From Sphingomonas sp. (GTDB lineage Bacteria > Pseudomonadota > Alphaproteobacteria > Sphingomonadales > Sphingomonadaceae), in the NCBI GenBank assembly GCA_013822915.1, contig PNLG01000041.1, positions 1 to 17,730 of the forward strand: 17,730 nt of DNA, given 5' to 3'. Shown in pieces: positions 1 through 8,156 of this stretch (position 1 is its first letter; each line of letters starts with the position of its first letter). The position numbers were made by a program, and so were the translations under genes. The notes under the pieces are model-generated. The model made no database searches. It saw only the letters and a program-made list of their open reading frames with translations, and was not told where the DNA came from.

Positions 1-32
1 AGCGCGTCGAGCAGGGCCGCAAAGCCGCGCAT
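1..32 (-). CDS. Start of a gene, possibly ATP-dependent DNA ligase (partial)
   Basis: On the minus strand an ATG at 32-30 shares its A with the TGA stop (34-32) of the upstream gene, and the frame stays open to the window edge, giving MRGFAALLDAL. From memory, alphaproteobacterial ATP-dependent DNA ligases (LigC/LigD-like, usually beside a ligase-associated exonuclease and helicase) begin with a similar M-x-x-FAALLD stretch. Only eleven residues are visible, so the identity is a guess. The TGATG arrangement suggests translational coupling with the DUF6445-like gene. The gene continues outside the window. Confidence 0.35.
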   Translation of the reverse strand, partial: MRGFAALLDA

Positions 33-637
33 CAGCTTGCCGCAAAAAACAGCAACATCACCAGCCGCCCGTCCTGACTGCTCCGACCAAAGCCGGGGGC
101 GGCGTTGTGGAACAGCCACGGGCTGAACAGCACCAGCCGGTTGAACCGCATCGGCACCGTCATGGTCCGCTCCCAGCGTGCGGGTTTCAGCGTGTCGCGG
201 TTCACCACTTGCTCGACCAGATCATTGACATCGGCAAAGCCGCTTTTCGCGAGCGCGACGCCATCGGCGGGCACCCGCTCCAGCCCGGTCGGCTTGTGGC
301 GGAAGAAATCGGTGCCGCCGCGCGCGTGCTCAGCCAGGCTGAGATAGAGGATGCCGGAATAAAAGCAGGGGTCGATATGCACCCCGCTGGCGCCCTTGTC
401 CCCGGCCAGCGTCAGGCGGCAATGGCCATGGCTCGTCCCCGCCATTGGCGCGACGGGCACCCCGATCCGCGCCGAAACCGCTGCATCAAGGCCACGGATC
501 GCGAGCGGCCGGTCGGACAACAGGCCTGGATAATTCCCCGCCTTCAACGCCGGGTCATAGCCCAGACCAAGTGCTGCTGCGCGAACAGCGTGCGGATCGG
601 TCAGGAAATCATCGATGATCATCAGCGCGGGCAGCAT
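32..637 (-). CDS. DUF6445-type 2OG-Fe(II)-oxygenase-like protein
   Basis: A 201-residue soluble protein with no signal peptide or membrane segment. It opens with a typical IIDDFLTDPHAVR stretch, then YPG, and later a HID pair (in GVHIDP), YLSL, GGTDFFRHK, and near the end LFHNAAPGFG and DGRLVMLLFF. The order H-x-D, distal H, then R matches the metal and 2-oxoglutarate ligands of the double-stranded beta-helix oxygenases, and the whole pattern fits DUF6445, whose substrate is not known to me. ATG 637 is chosen because AGGGTGG lies five bases upstream; the internal ATG at 622 has no such site. The stop overlaps the next gene's start by one base. Frames upstream of 637 are shadow sequence over the divergent gene. 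Confidence 0.75.
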   Translation of the reverse strand: MLPALMIIDDFLTDPHAVRAAALGLGYDPALKAGNYPGLLSDRPLAIRGLDAAVSARIGVPVAPMAGTSHGHCRLTLAGDKGASGVHIDPCFYSGILYLSLAEHARGGTDFFRHKPTGLERVPADGVALAKSGFADVNDLVEQVVNRDTLKPARWERTMTVPMRFNRLVLFSPWLFHNAAPGFGRSSQDGRLVMLLFFAAS

Positions 638-718
638 GGGCGCCACCCTAGGCAGGTGGCGGGCAATGACAATATGGCGATGGTGGCATCGGCGCGGCCG
701 CCCCGCTACACGGATGCG

Positions 719-1231
719 ATGGCTAGTTCCTCTTTCCGCGCGCGGCTGCGCGCTTTTCAGGCGATGCGCGGGGCAGCGCCCGACCCCGGCTTTATCGCCG
801 ACCTCGAATTTCTGGAAAATCGCGATCTCGATCTGTCGGTGCGGATCGGCGGCATGCTCGCGTTCAACGCGCTGATGGTGACGATCGGCACGCACCCAAT
901 TTCGGCGAGCCCCGGCGCGCCGCTCAGCGTCGATGCCGCGACACAGCCTGCGCAGACCATCGCCAGCCTCATCGGGATTGCGCCGCTGGTTTTGTCGAGT
1001 GCCTTGTGTCTGCGCGCGCTGCTGGTGGGGGAGGAATTCGACGCCGACGGATTCGACACCGCCGACGACGAAAGCGCCGCCAAGCTGCAACGGCGGCTGT
1101 TTGCCGCGTTCGTTCACTCAATCGACGCGCAAAGCCGTCTGCTGCGCCGCGCGGTGCAAACAAGCTTTGCCGGCGGCATCGCGACGCTGGCGGTATGGGG
1201 GTGGATATTGGGGGTTAAGATGGTGGGGTAG
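719..1231 (+). CDS. Small integral membrane protein, function unknown
   Basis: About 170 residues. After a charged, helical N-terminus come three hydrophobic segments: around IGGMLAFNALMVTIG, around IASLIGIAPLVLSSALCL, and a C-terminal one around FAGGIATLAVWGWILG. Between the second and third lies an acidic linker (EEFDADGFDTADDE) and an amphipathic helix with several arginines. I do not recognise the family. The topology (two spaced helices, cytoplasmic helix, third helix) is loosely like the 2-4TM effector domains of nucleotide-signalling defence systems, but no partner enzyme is adjacent. The start is uncertain: ATG 719 gives a natural N-terminus, but in-frame ATGs at 674 and 680 are possible, with a weak GGCGGG ten bases before 674. 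It diverges from the DUF6445-like gene. Confidence 0.6.
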   Translation: MASSSFRARLRAFQAMRGAAPDPGFIADLEFLENRDLDLSVRIGGMLAFNALMVTIGTHPISASPGAPLSVDAATQPAQTIASLIGIAPLVLSSALCLRALLVGEEFDADGFDTADDESAAKLQRRLFAAFVHSIDAQSRLLRRAVQTSFAGGIATLAVWGWILGVKMVG

Positions 1232-1306
1232 GGGAGTCGCAGTCAAATTTGCAAACTTCGATTGTTTAGAATCGCGTTATGAATATCCGAATTAATCGAG
1301 ACGTCA

Positions 1307-2293
1307 CTACACTGGCGGCATCTCGCACTCAGTCGAGTCCTTCATCTTGTCCCCCTTTTCCTTGGTGAGGTTTTGAGACTGCGACACGGCGTAGGCGATG
1401 ATCCGACCATCGGTGTCACTCAGCCCAATTTCGCCCATCGCGCCGCGAATTTTCCGGCAAAAAAGGTCATAGTCGGCGTCTTGGTTCAACGCACCAAGAT
1501 CAGAAGCCCACCAATCCTGCTGCTTCAAATAGCTAAGGACCGTGCCAGATTTGCCGACTTTGTCTATCAGCGCAAAGGAAAGAACGGCGTTTGGGCGTTG
1601 CACCGCTTCGGCGTAGGCGGCCCGCTTTTTTCCGGGAGGACACGGAGTGCTCGAATATGTGTCGTGACAAAGCTCCGACGAGAAAATTGACGGTCGCCCG
1701 GGTGCAAATGAAATCTGCCACTGGCCAACTATGTAGCTTGGATTCAAAGTCGTATCTTCTGTCCTACCGCCAAACACGGTCAAAATGACCGCGTGACCGT
1801 TGTAAAGATCGATATCAAATCGCGACTTTTCAGTGGAACTGACGGAAAAAAACTGACCAATCCCTTCGTCAATCTTGCTCGCAACTTTTCCGGCACTCTC
1901 GCTCGTCAAACTGGTTACAACCGCAGAGGTAGGCGAGATCGCCTTTAGCGCATTACTCAAAAAATCAAGCGACAACGCCCCGGCATCGGTCGCGGGCTTG
2001 TTATTGAAACTGACGTCAAGCGTAAACTTTGCGATCTGACTTGCCGGATCGCCCGTCGCCAGGAACAATGGAAACTGACGGTCACTGAAGGTCACCTCGC
2101 GGACAAAGTTTTCCCCCTTTTTTCGAGCGCTTTCATACCGCCGGAGAAGCAACGGCGTGACTTCCTTGAAGCGCCCGGTCTCCGTCGTGAGCGAAACCTG
2201 GAAGGTGATGTCTTTGGATGACCAAAATCGATGCCACCGGTTACGCCGCGCATTGGGTAGGTATTTGGATTTATTAAGCTTGTTTTCTATCAA
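1307..2293 (-). CDS. Downstream part of an interrupted exported protein, unknown family
   Basis: An open stretch of 328 codons with no family I recognise. Its only plausible initiator is TTG at 2293, with no good ribosome site, and the first residues (IENKLNKSKYLPNARRNRWHRF) do not look like a protein start. The same frame continues upstream without interruption for 15 more codons to a single TAA at 2341-2339, beyond which the frame carries a signal peptide starting at ATG 2518. The most economical reading is one gene of about 402 codons with a nonsense change. The body is mixed alpha/beta in appearance, with two cysteine-containing stretches (SSELCHDTYSSTPCPPG and DLFCRKIRG). Base composition is visibly lower in GC than its neighbours, so recent acquisition is possible. 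Confidence 0.6.
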   Translation of the reverse strand: MIENKLNKSKYLPNARRNRWHRFWSSKDITFQVSLTTETGRFKEVTPLLLRRYESARKKGENFVREVTFSDRQFPLFLATGDPASQIAKFTLDVSFNNKPATDAGALSLDFLSNALKAISPTSAVVTSLTSESAGKVASKIDEGIGQFFSVSSTEKSRFDIDLYNGHAVILTVFGGRTEDTTLNPSYIVGQWQISFAPGRPSIFSSELCHDTYSSTPCPPGKKRAAYAEAVQRPNAVLSFALIDKVGKSGTVLSYLKQQDWWASDLGALNQDADYDLFCRKIRGAMGEIGLSDTDGRIIAYAVSQSQNLTKEKGDKMKDSTECEMPPV

Positions 2294-2338
2294 TAGTCTA
2301 GTGTAGCTCTCCGGCGGGATATTTAGCGCGCTACCTTC

Positions 2339-2518
2339 TTAATTTATTTGTGAAAATGTTTGTAAGTTGCATTCCGTCGTGCTTCGAACTTCGTATTTTG
2401 GTGTCGGTGTCGGCGTCATTCGCTCGCAGATGATCGACGATTCTGCCGACAAGGCCTCGCCGAGCACAAATCCGACCAGCGTCACGCCAGCGACTGCGAT
2501 CTTGGTGATATTTTTCAT
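2339..2518 (-). CDS. Signal-peptide N-terminal piece of the interrupted gene (59 aa)
   Basis: ATG at 2518 opens a 59-residue frame ending in TAA at 2341-2339. Residues 1-25 form a classic Sec signal peptide: MKNITK, a hydrophobic core (IAVAGVTLVGFVLG) and an ALSA cleavage motif, followed by a mature stretch with two cysteines and a TPTPTP run. A G-rich ribosome site (GGGGGGGG) lies shortly upstream, and a plausible sigma-70 promoter lies further up at 2547-2575. The frame is identical to that of the 1307-2293 reading frame, so this is best seen as the true N-terminus of that gene. It could also be translated alone as a short secreted peptide. Confidence 0.55.
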   Translation of the reverse strand: MKNITKIAVAGVTLVGFVLGEALSAESSIICERMTPTPTPKYEVRSTTECNLQTFSQIN

Positions 2519-2546
2519 GCCCCATCCCCCCCCAGAGCGAGCATTA

Positions 2547-2575
2547 ATTGTAAATCAGTTAGCCCGACGACACAA
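2547..2575 (-). promoter_or_regulatory. Putative sigma-70-type promoter of the interrupted exported gene
   Basis: On the minus strand TTGTGT (2575-2570) and TACAAT (2552-2547) are separated by 17 bases; the second matches the TATAAT consensus at five of six positions. The predicted start of transcription falls about 20 bases before the ribosome site and ATG 2518. The surrounding 2519-2625 stretch is AT-rich compared with the rest of the window and holds no gene. Judged by eye only. Confidence 0.4.
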
Positions 2576-2625
2576 ATTAAAACGCCGCAAATCAATCCCC
2601 AAGAAAACATCAAGCGACGACGCTC

Positions 2626-4527
<1,902 letters not shown>

Positions 4528-4530
4528 CAT

Positions 4531-4549
4531 GCTCCATTGGTGGCAGAGC
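4531..4549 (-). promoter_or_regulatory. Possible ribosome-site-sequestering hairpin before thiC
   Basis: Minus-strand GCTCT (4549-4545) can pair with GGAGC (4535-4531), four Watson-Crick pairs and one wobble, around a nine-base loop. The right arm contains the GGAG ribosome site of thiC. There is no U-run between the aptamer and the gene, so control by hiding the ribosome site is more likely than transcription termination. The stem is short and could be chance. Confidence 0.35.
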
Positions 4550-4570
4550 GGGGACGGTTCGGGGGTGCCG

Positions 4571-4670
4571 GGCCATCTCCCTCCCTCCGCCCGTGCTAAC
4601 GGGATCAGGTTCAGCGGGTCGTGGAGCGTTACCTCCACCTCTCAGTCACGTGACTCCCCGGGGAATGGCC
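4571..4670 (-). ncRNA. TPP riboswitch (THI element) upstream of thiC
   Basis: The minus-strand transcript carries the diagnostic thiamin pyrophosphate aptamer elements in order: GGGGAGTC, then CTGAGA (4645-4640), then ACCCGCTGAACCTGATC, a GTTAGCAC loop region, and GGCGGAGGGA. P1 is well formed: GGCCATTCCC at the 5' end pairs with GGGAGATGGCC at the 3' end with a single bulged G. The arrangement is that of known thiC/thiM leaders, in which TPP binding reduces expression. About 40 bases separate the aptamer from the thiC start. The aptamer begins only 20 bases after the mipA stop codon. Confidence 0.95.
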
Positions 4671-4689
4671 GCAATCTACTGCGGGAAAA

Positions 4690-5547
4690 TCAGAATGTAT
4701 AGCCAAGCCCGATCGCGCCATAAAACTGGTTGCGGCTGCCCGCCACGCTGACCACCGGGCTACGCGCGAAATCGCCCTGATACTGGCTGTAGGCGCCGAC
4801 GAGATACAGGCCAAGGCCGCGCTCCAAATCACCCCGCAGCATGTAATTGCCCAGCGCGCCAACCGTGTAGTTTTTGAACCCGCCGCGCGGATTGGCGAAT
4901 TGAGGGAGGTTGCTGCGCACCGCACCCGCCGGATCGACCCCGAAATAGGTCCGGGCATAGCCATCGCCCGCCCAGGTTCCGGCAAGCGAAATCCCCACAT
5001 AGGCCCGGCGGCTGAGCGGCGTGCCGTAATTGATCGCGGGCGAGATGGTATAGCTTTGATGGACACCGGTTATGTCGGCGAGCACGGTCACACTTGCACC
5101 CAAAGTATCATAAGCGCTAGTAAATACACCGGTTTTTGCGACTCCGAAAAAGCCGCCCGCCTCAAACGCCAGCCGTCGCAAACCGAGCGCGCGAACTTGC
5201 GGATCAACGATGCGGCCGACGCGGTTGAAGTTGAAATTGATGACCGGCCCCAGTTGGATGTCGAACCCGGTGCTCGACCGGTCGCGCACCACATCGACCC
5301 CCAAGATGGTCCCGCGCGACGCAAAGTTGAATCCCGCCACACGGCCGCGAATGGCGCCCGCCGGGATGGGGATGTAATCGTCCGACCCTTCATAGCTTGG
5401 GATGACCGCAACGCCCGCCCCGATGCTGATCGTGTCGCGTTCGCTATCGCCTTTGCGTTCGGCTGGTTCCGGCGCATCCTGGGCATGCAGGCCGGCGGCA
5501 GGGGCACTTACCAGCAGCGCGGCGATGAGAGCGCGAAACAGCAACAT
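4690..5547 (-). CDS. MipA/OmpV family outer-membrane beta-barrel protein
   Basis: A 285-residue protein with a Sec signal peptide (residues 1-22, hydrophobic core ALIAALLVSAPAAG, cleavage after LHA). The mature part opens with the family's ISIGAGVAVIPSYEGSDDY stretch and GAIRGRVAGF. Alternating hydrophobic strands follow, and the chain ends in GLGYTF with the terminal phenylalanine used for outer-membrane barrel assembly. MipA/OmpV proteins are porin-like or murein-associated scaffold proteins; the substrate cannot be told here. AAGGTG lies five bases before ATG 5547, a good ribosome site. It is 70 bases downstream of the DUF2141 gene and runs towards the thiC riboswitch, so read-through transcription into thiC is possible. 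Confidence 0.9.
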   Translation of the reverse strand: MLLFRALIAALLVSAPAAGLHAQDAPEPAERKGDSERDTISIGAGVAVIPSYEGSDDYIPIPAGAIRGRVAGFNFASRGTILGVDVVRDRSSTGFDIQLGPVINFNFNRVGRIVDPQVRALGLRRLAFEAGGFFGVAKTGVFTSAYDTLGASVTVLADITGVHQSYTISPAINYGTPLSRRAYVGISLAGTWAGDGYARTYFGVDPAGAVRSNLPQFANPRGGFKNYTVGALGNYMLRGDLERGLGLYLVGAYSQYQGDFARSPVVSVAGSRNQFYGAIGLGYTF

Positions 5548-5556
5548 CGGTCACCT

Positions 5557-5580
5557 TCTGACCCAAAGGGGTCTGTCAGA
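5557..5580 (-). other. Hairpin in the mipA leader
   Basis: GACCC (5560-5564) and GGGTC (5569-5573) form a perfect five-base stem with a four-base loop, extendable by TCT/AGA across a bulge. It abuts the mipA ribosome site (5552-5557). There is no T-run, so it is not a standard terminator; it could affect translation of mipA or protect an RNA end after the DUF2141 gene. Weak evidence. Confidence 0.25.
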
Positions 5581-5617
5581 GAGGCGCAAACCCCGTGCCG
5601 CGGCTACACCTCGCAGT

Positions 5618-6043
5618 TTAGAGCAAATAACGCATCCGGATCGACTGGGTTTGCGCTGTTTCATCTAGATCAAACGCCGCTGCTTTAAAGCGCGGAGGTC
5701 CGAAATTTATCGCAGGATTGCGGGAAAATCCAAAGCCTTCGCGCGGAATGCCAAGCAATGTGTCCAATTTGGCATTGTTATTGGCGTCATGAATGACGGC
5801 AACCGCATAGCTGCCAGGGGTAAGCCCTTCAAAACGCACCTCGGGGCTTGCGGCCGGGACTGACCGGGTCACGGCGTGCGCGTCATCGACGCATCCGGGA
5901 AAATTCTCCGGATCAGCGGTCAGGCAGATGCGCAGCACGCCCTTGGTCGAGCGCAGCCGGTCAACCTTCACGTCAAGCGTGGTGGTTGGCGCGGTAGCGG
6001 TGGTCGCCGCCGCTGCCAGCATCGCGAGGCCCAGCCGCTGCAC
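5618..6043 (-). CDS. DUF2141 domain secreted protein
   Basis: Encodes about 141 residues from GTG 6043. The signature of DUF2141 is plain: GVLRICLTADPENFPGC near the start of the domain, FEGLTPGSYAVAVIHDANNNAKLDT in the middle and GIPREGFGFSRNP near the end. The family is exported and of unknown function, and is often found near carotenoid and membrane-lipid genes in sphingomonads. The start is uncertain. GTG 6043 gives a neat signal peptide (VQRLGLAMLAAAATTATA), and ATG 6022 would cut it short. ATG 6142 has a fine ribosome-like site, but that stretch encodes conserved residues of the desaturase in another frame, so I reject it. The start region overlaps the desaturase 3' end by about 70 bases. 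Confidence 0.88.
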   Translation of the reverse strand: MQRLGLAMLAAAATTATAPTTTLDVKVDRLRSTKGVLRICLTADPENFPGCVDDAHAVTRSVPAASPEVRFEGLTPGSYAVAVIHDANNNAKLDTLLGIPREGFGFSRNPAINFGPPRFKAAAFDLDETAQTQSIRMRYLL

Positions 6044-6797
6044 CGCCCGACGACGCGGGTTGGCCCGGGCCTGCGTGCGCAAAGCTGCCCAACCCGCGGT
6101 CCGTGCCGCAGAGCCTGTCCCAAAATCTGAAATAGAGCCCATAATTCCCCCTATAGTCACTGTGATGCCGCTGGTGATGGCTCGCCGTGATGATCCACTT
6201 CCCCATTGGACCAGCCCAGATGAACCGTGGGAAAACCTCCCACCCCATGTGATTGGTAACGCCCATCACCGTCATCACCGACAGCACGACGACGAGAGCT
6301 GTAACATGGATCGGGATGGCAAACACCAGCAGCGGGATCACCACGGCTCCGGTGAGCGCCTCTACGGGGTGAAAGGCCATCGCGGCCCAGGCGGTTGGCG
6401 GGCGGCTGGCGTGATGGACGGCATGGGCAATCCTGAACAGCCGGGGCTGGTGCATCCAGCGGTGGGTCCAGTAAAACCAGCTATCATGCGCGAAAAGATA
6501 GAGAAAGATCGACAGCGGCCAATACCATAGCGGCCAGGCGCCGATATCGGTGTAAATCAGCGTCCAGCCCCGGTTCTGCCACCCCCAGGCGATGACGCCC
6601 GCGGGCACGCCGTAAATCGTCGCGCTGGCCAGGCTCCACATGATTTCGCGGCGGATTTGCCTGTCGAGGCCGGCATAAAGCCCCGGATGCCGCGCCCGGG
6701 TTGCCGCGGCGAAGGCGCCGCTGACAATCAGATAGCGCACGCTGACGATGCCAATCATCGCCACGGTCGATCCGAACAAGGCAAACATCGTCATCAT
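5973..6797 (-). CDS. Sterol desaturase / fatty-acid hydroxylase superfamily protein
   Basis: A 274-residue polytopic membrane enzyme with the di-iron histidine boxes of the superfamily: HDSWFYWTHRWMH (H104, H112, H116), HAVHH (125-129), and HHQRHH (207-212), followed by the conserved NYGLYFRFWDRLCGTD. At least four hydrophobic segments are visible (residues 5-30, 55-72, 92-103, 150-180). It is expected to hydroxylate or desaturate a lipid in the cytoplasmic membrane. Its position, divergent from crtY, makes a carotenoid ring hydroxylase (for example a CrtG-like 2,2'-hydroxylase) a reasonable idea, but this cannot be read from the sequence. The last 35 or so residues after GTDRGLG are rich in G, A, P and S and lie over the DUF2141 N-terminal region in another frame; they are probably not part of the conserved fold. 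Start ATG 6797 (alternatives 6794, 6788) has no clear ribosome site. Confidence 0.88.
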   Translation of the reverse strand: MMTMFALFGSTVAMIGIVSVRYLIVSGAFAAATRARHPGLYAGLDRQIRREIMWSLASATIYGVPAGVIAWGWQNRGWTLIYTDIGAWPLWYWPLSIFLYLFAHDSWFYWTHRWMHQPRLFRIAHAVHHASRPPTAWAAMAFHPVEALTGAVVIPLLVFAIPIHVTALVVVLSVMTVMGVTNHMGWEVFPRFIWAGPMGKWIITASHHQRHHSDYRGNYGLYFRFWDRLCGTDRGLGSFAHAGPGQPASSGGAAAGPRDAGSGGDHRYRANHHA

Positions 6798-6956
6798 ATG
6801 CGCGGTCGTATACGCTCCGACTCGCGGTGGGAAGCGCCGCTGACGCGCCAATGCGCCGAACCGATCGCTAGTGGGGATGGGCGGGCCGCCGCACCGCGCG
6901 CATGATTTGCGCGATATGGGGTTTCGCGCCGCGCATGCATTGATTAGGCCATCGCT

Positions 6957-8156
6957 ATGGCAGCCACGATCAAGTGCGACCTTGCGATTGTCGGCGGCGG
7001 GCTGGCCGGGGGGCTGATCGCGCTTGCGCTGGCCAAGCGGCGACCCGGACTTGACGTGCGGCTGATCGAGGGCGGGCCGACGATTGGCGGCAACCACCTC
7101 TGGTCGTTTTTCGCCACCGACATCGCAGCGGCCGATCGCTGGATCATCGAGCCGCTGATCTGTTACGACTGGGCGTCCTACGACATTGCTTTTCCCGCGC
7201 ATGGCCGCACCATCGACGCGCATTATTATTCGATCGAGTCCGAGCGGCTCGACGCGGTTGTGCGCGCAGCACTCCCCCCCCAAGCCGTAATGACCGGGCG
7301 GCGGGTGGCGGAAATGGGGCCTGGCGGTGTGTTGCTGGAGGATGGCGACCGGATTGATGCCAAGGGAGTGATCGACGCACGCGGCGCGGGCGATTTTTCG
7401 GCGCTTGATCTGGGCTGGCAGAAATTTGTCGGCCGCGAATATGCGCTGAGCGTCCCGCATGATGTCGCGCGGCCCATGGTGATGGACGCAACGGTGCCGC
7501 AGGTCGATGGCTATCGCTTTGTCTATGTTCTGCCCTTTTCCCCGACGCGGCTGTTCGTCGAGGATACCTATTACAGCGACACCCCCGATCTCTATCGCGC
7601 GCGGCCGGGCGGACAGAATAGCGATCCGATCGGCGACCGGCTGACCAGCTATGTTGAGGCTGGCGGCTGGCACGTCGATCATGTCGTGCGCGAGGAACAG
7701 GGTGCGCTGCCTGTCGCGCTCGGCGGCGATTTTGAGGGCTATTGGCGCGGCGGCGGCAAGGGGATTGCCAAGGCCGGGATGCGCGCCGCGCTGTTTCACC
7801 CGACGACCGGCTATTCGCTGCCCGACGCCGTGCGCACCGCCAGCCTGATTGCACGGACCACCGACCTGTCGGGGGCGGCGCTCCACACGCTGACCCACGG
7901 CTTTGCCGCGCAGACGTGGCGCGCGCGCGGCTTTTATCGCATGCTCGACAAAATGCTGTATCGCGCGGGCGAGCCCGATGAACGATATCGCATCCTCGAA
8001 CGCTTCTATCGGCTCAACCCCGCGCTGGTTGGGCGCTTTTACGCAGGACAAACCACCATGATCGACCAAGCACGCATCCTGATGGGGAAACCGCCCGTCA
8101 AGATTTCGGCCGCCATCCGCGCGATCATGAGCAGCGGCGGGAGCAACAAGGCATGA
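6957..8156 (+). CDS. crtY: Lycopene beta-cyclase CrtY
   Basis: Catalyses cyclisation of both ends of lycopene to beta-carotene, using a reduced flavin without net redox change. The 399-residue protein starts with a dinucleotide-binding motif (IVGGGLAGGL, residues 11-20). It continues with the cyclase features GNHLWSF, IDARG in the middle, YRFVYVLPFSPTRLFVEDTYYS, an EEQGALP loop and LFHPTTGYSLPDAV, all typical of bacterial CrtY. ATG 6957 is preceded by TTAGG at about nine bases. It is the first gene of the crtY-crtI-LOG-crtB operon, and its TGA overlaps the crtI ATG (ATGA). The 159-base gap back to the divergent desaturase (6798-6956) must hold promoters for both directions, but I see no convincing -35/-10 pair in it. 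Confidence 0.96.
   Translation: MAATIKCDLAIVGGGLAGGLIALALAKRRPGLDVRLIEGGPTIGGNHLWSFFATDIAAADRWIIEPLICYDWASYDIAFPAHGRTIDAHYYSIESERLDAVVRAALPPQAVMTGRRVAEMGPGGVLLEDGDRIDAKGVIDARGAGDFSALDLGWQKFVGREYALSVPHDVARPMVMDATVPQVDGYRFVYVLPFSPTRLFVEDTYYSDTPDLYRARPGGQNSDPIGDRLTSYVEAGGWHVDHVVREEQGALPVALGGDFEGYWRGGGKGIAKAGMRAALFHPTTGYSLPDAVRTASLIARTTDLSGAALHTLTHGFAAQTWRARGFYRMLDKMLYRAGEPDERYRILERFYRLNPALVGRFYAGQTTMIDQARILMGKPPVKISAAIRAIMSSGGSNKA

Noticed and set aside
2331..2525. A 64-codon minus-strand frame overlapping the signal-peptide piece
   Set aside because: It is in another frame and has no secretion signal or family; the 2339-2518 frame has a textbook signal peptide and joins the downstream gene.
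6044..6142. ATG 6142 with a strong AGGGGG site as the DUF2141 start
   Set aside because: In the desaturase frame these bases encode the conserved NYGLYFRFWDRL stretch, and the ribosome-like G-run is coincidental coding sequence; a start near the signal peptide is more likely.
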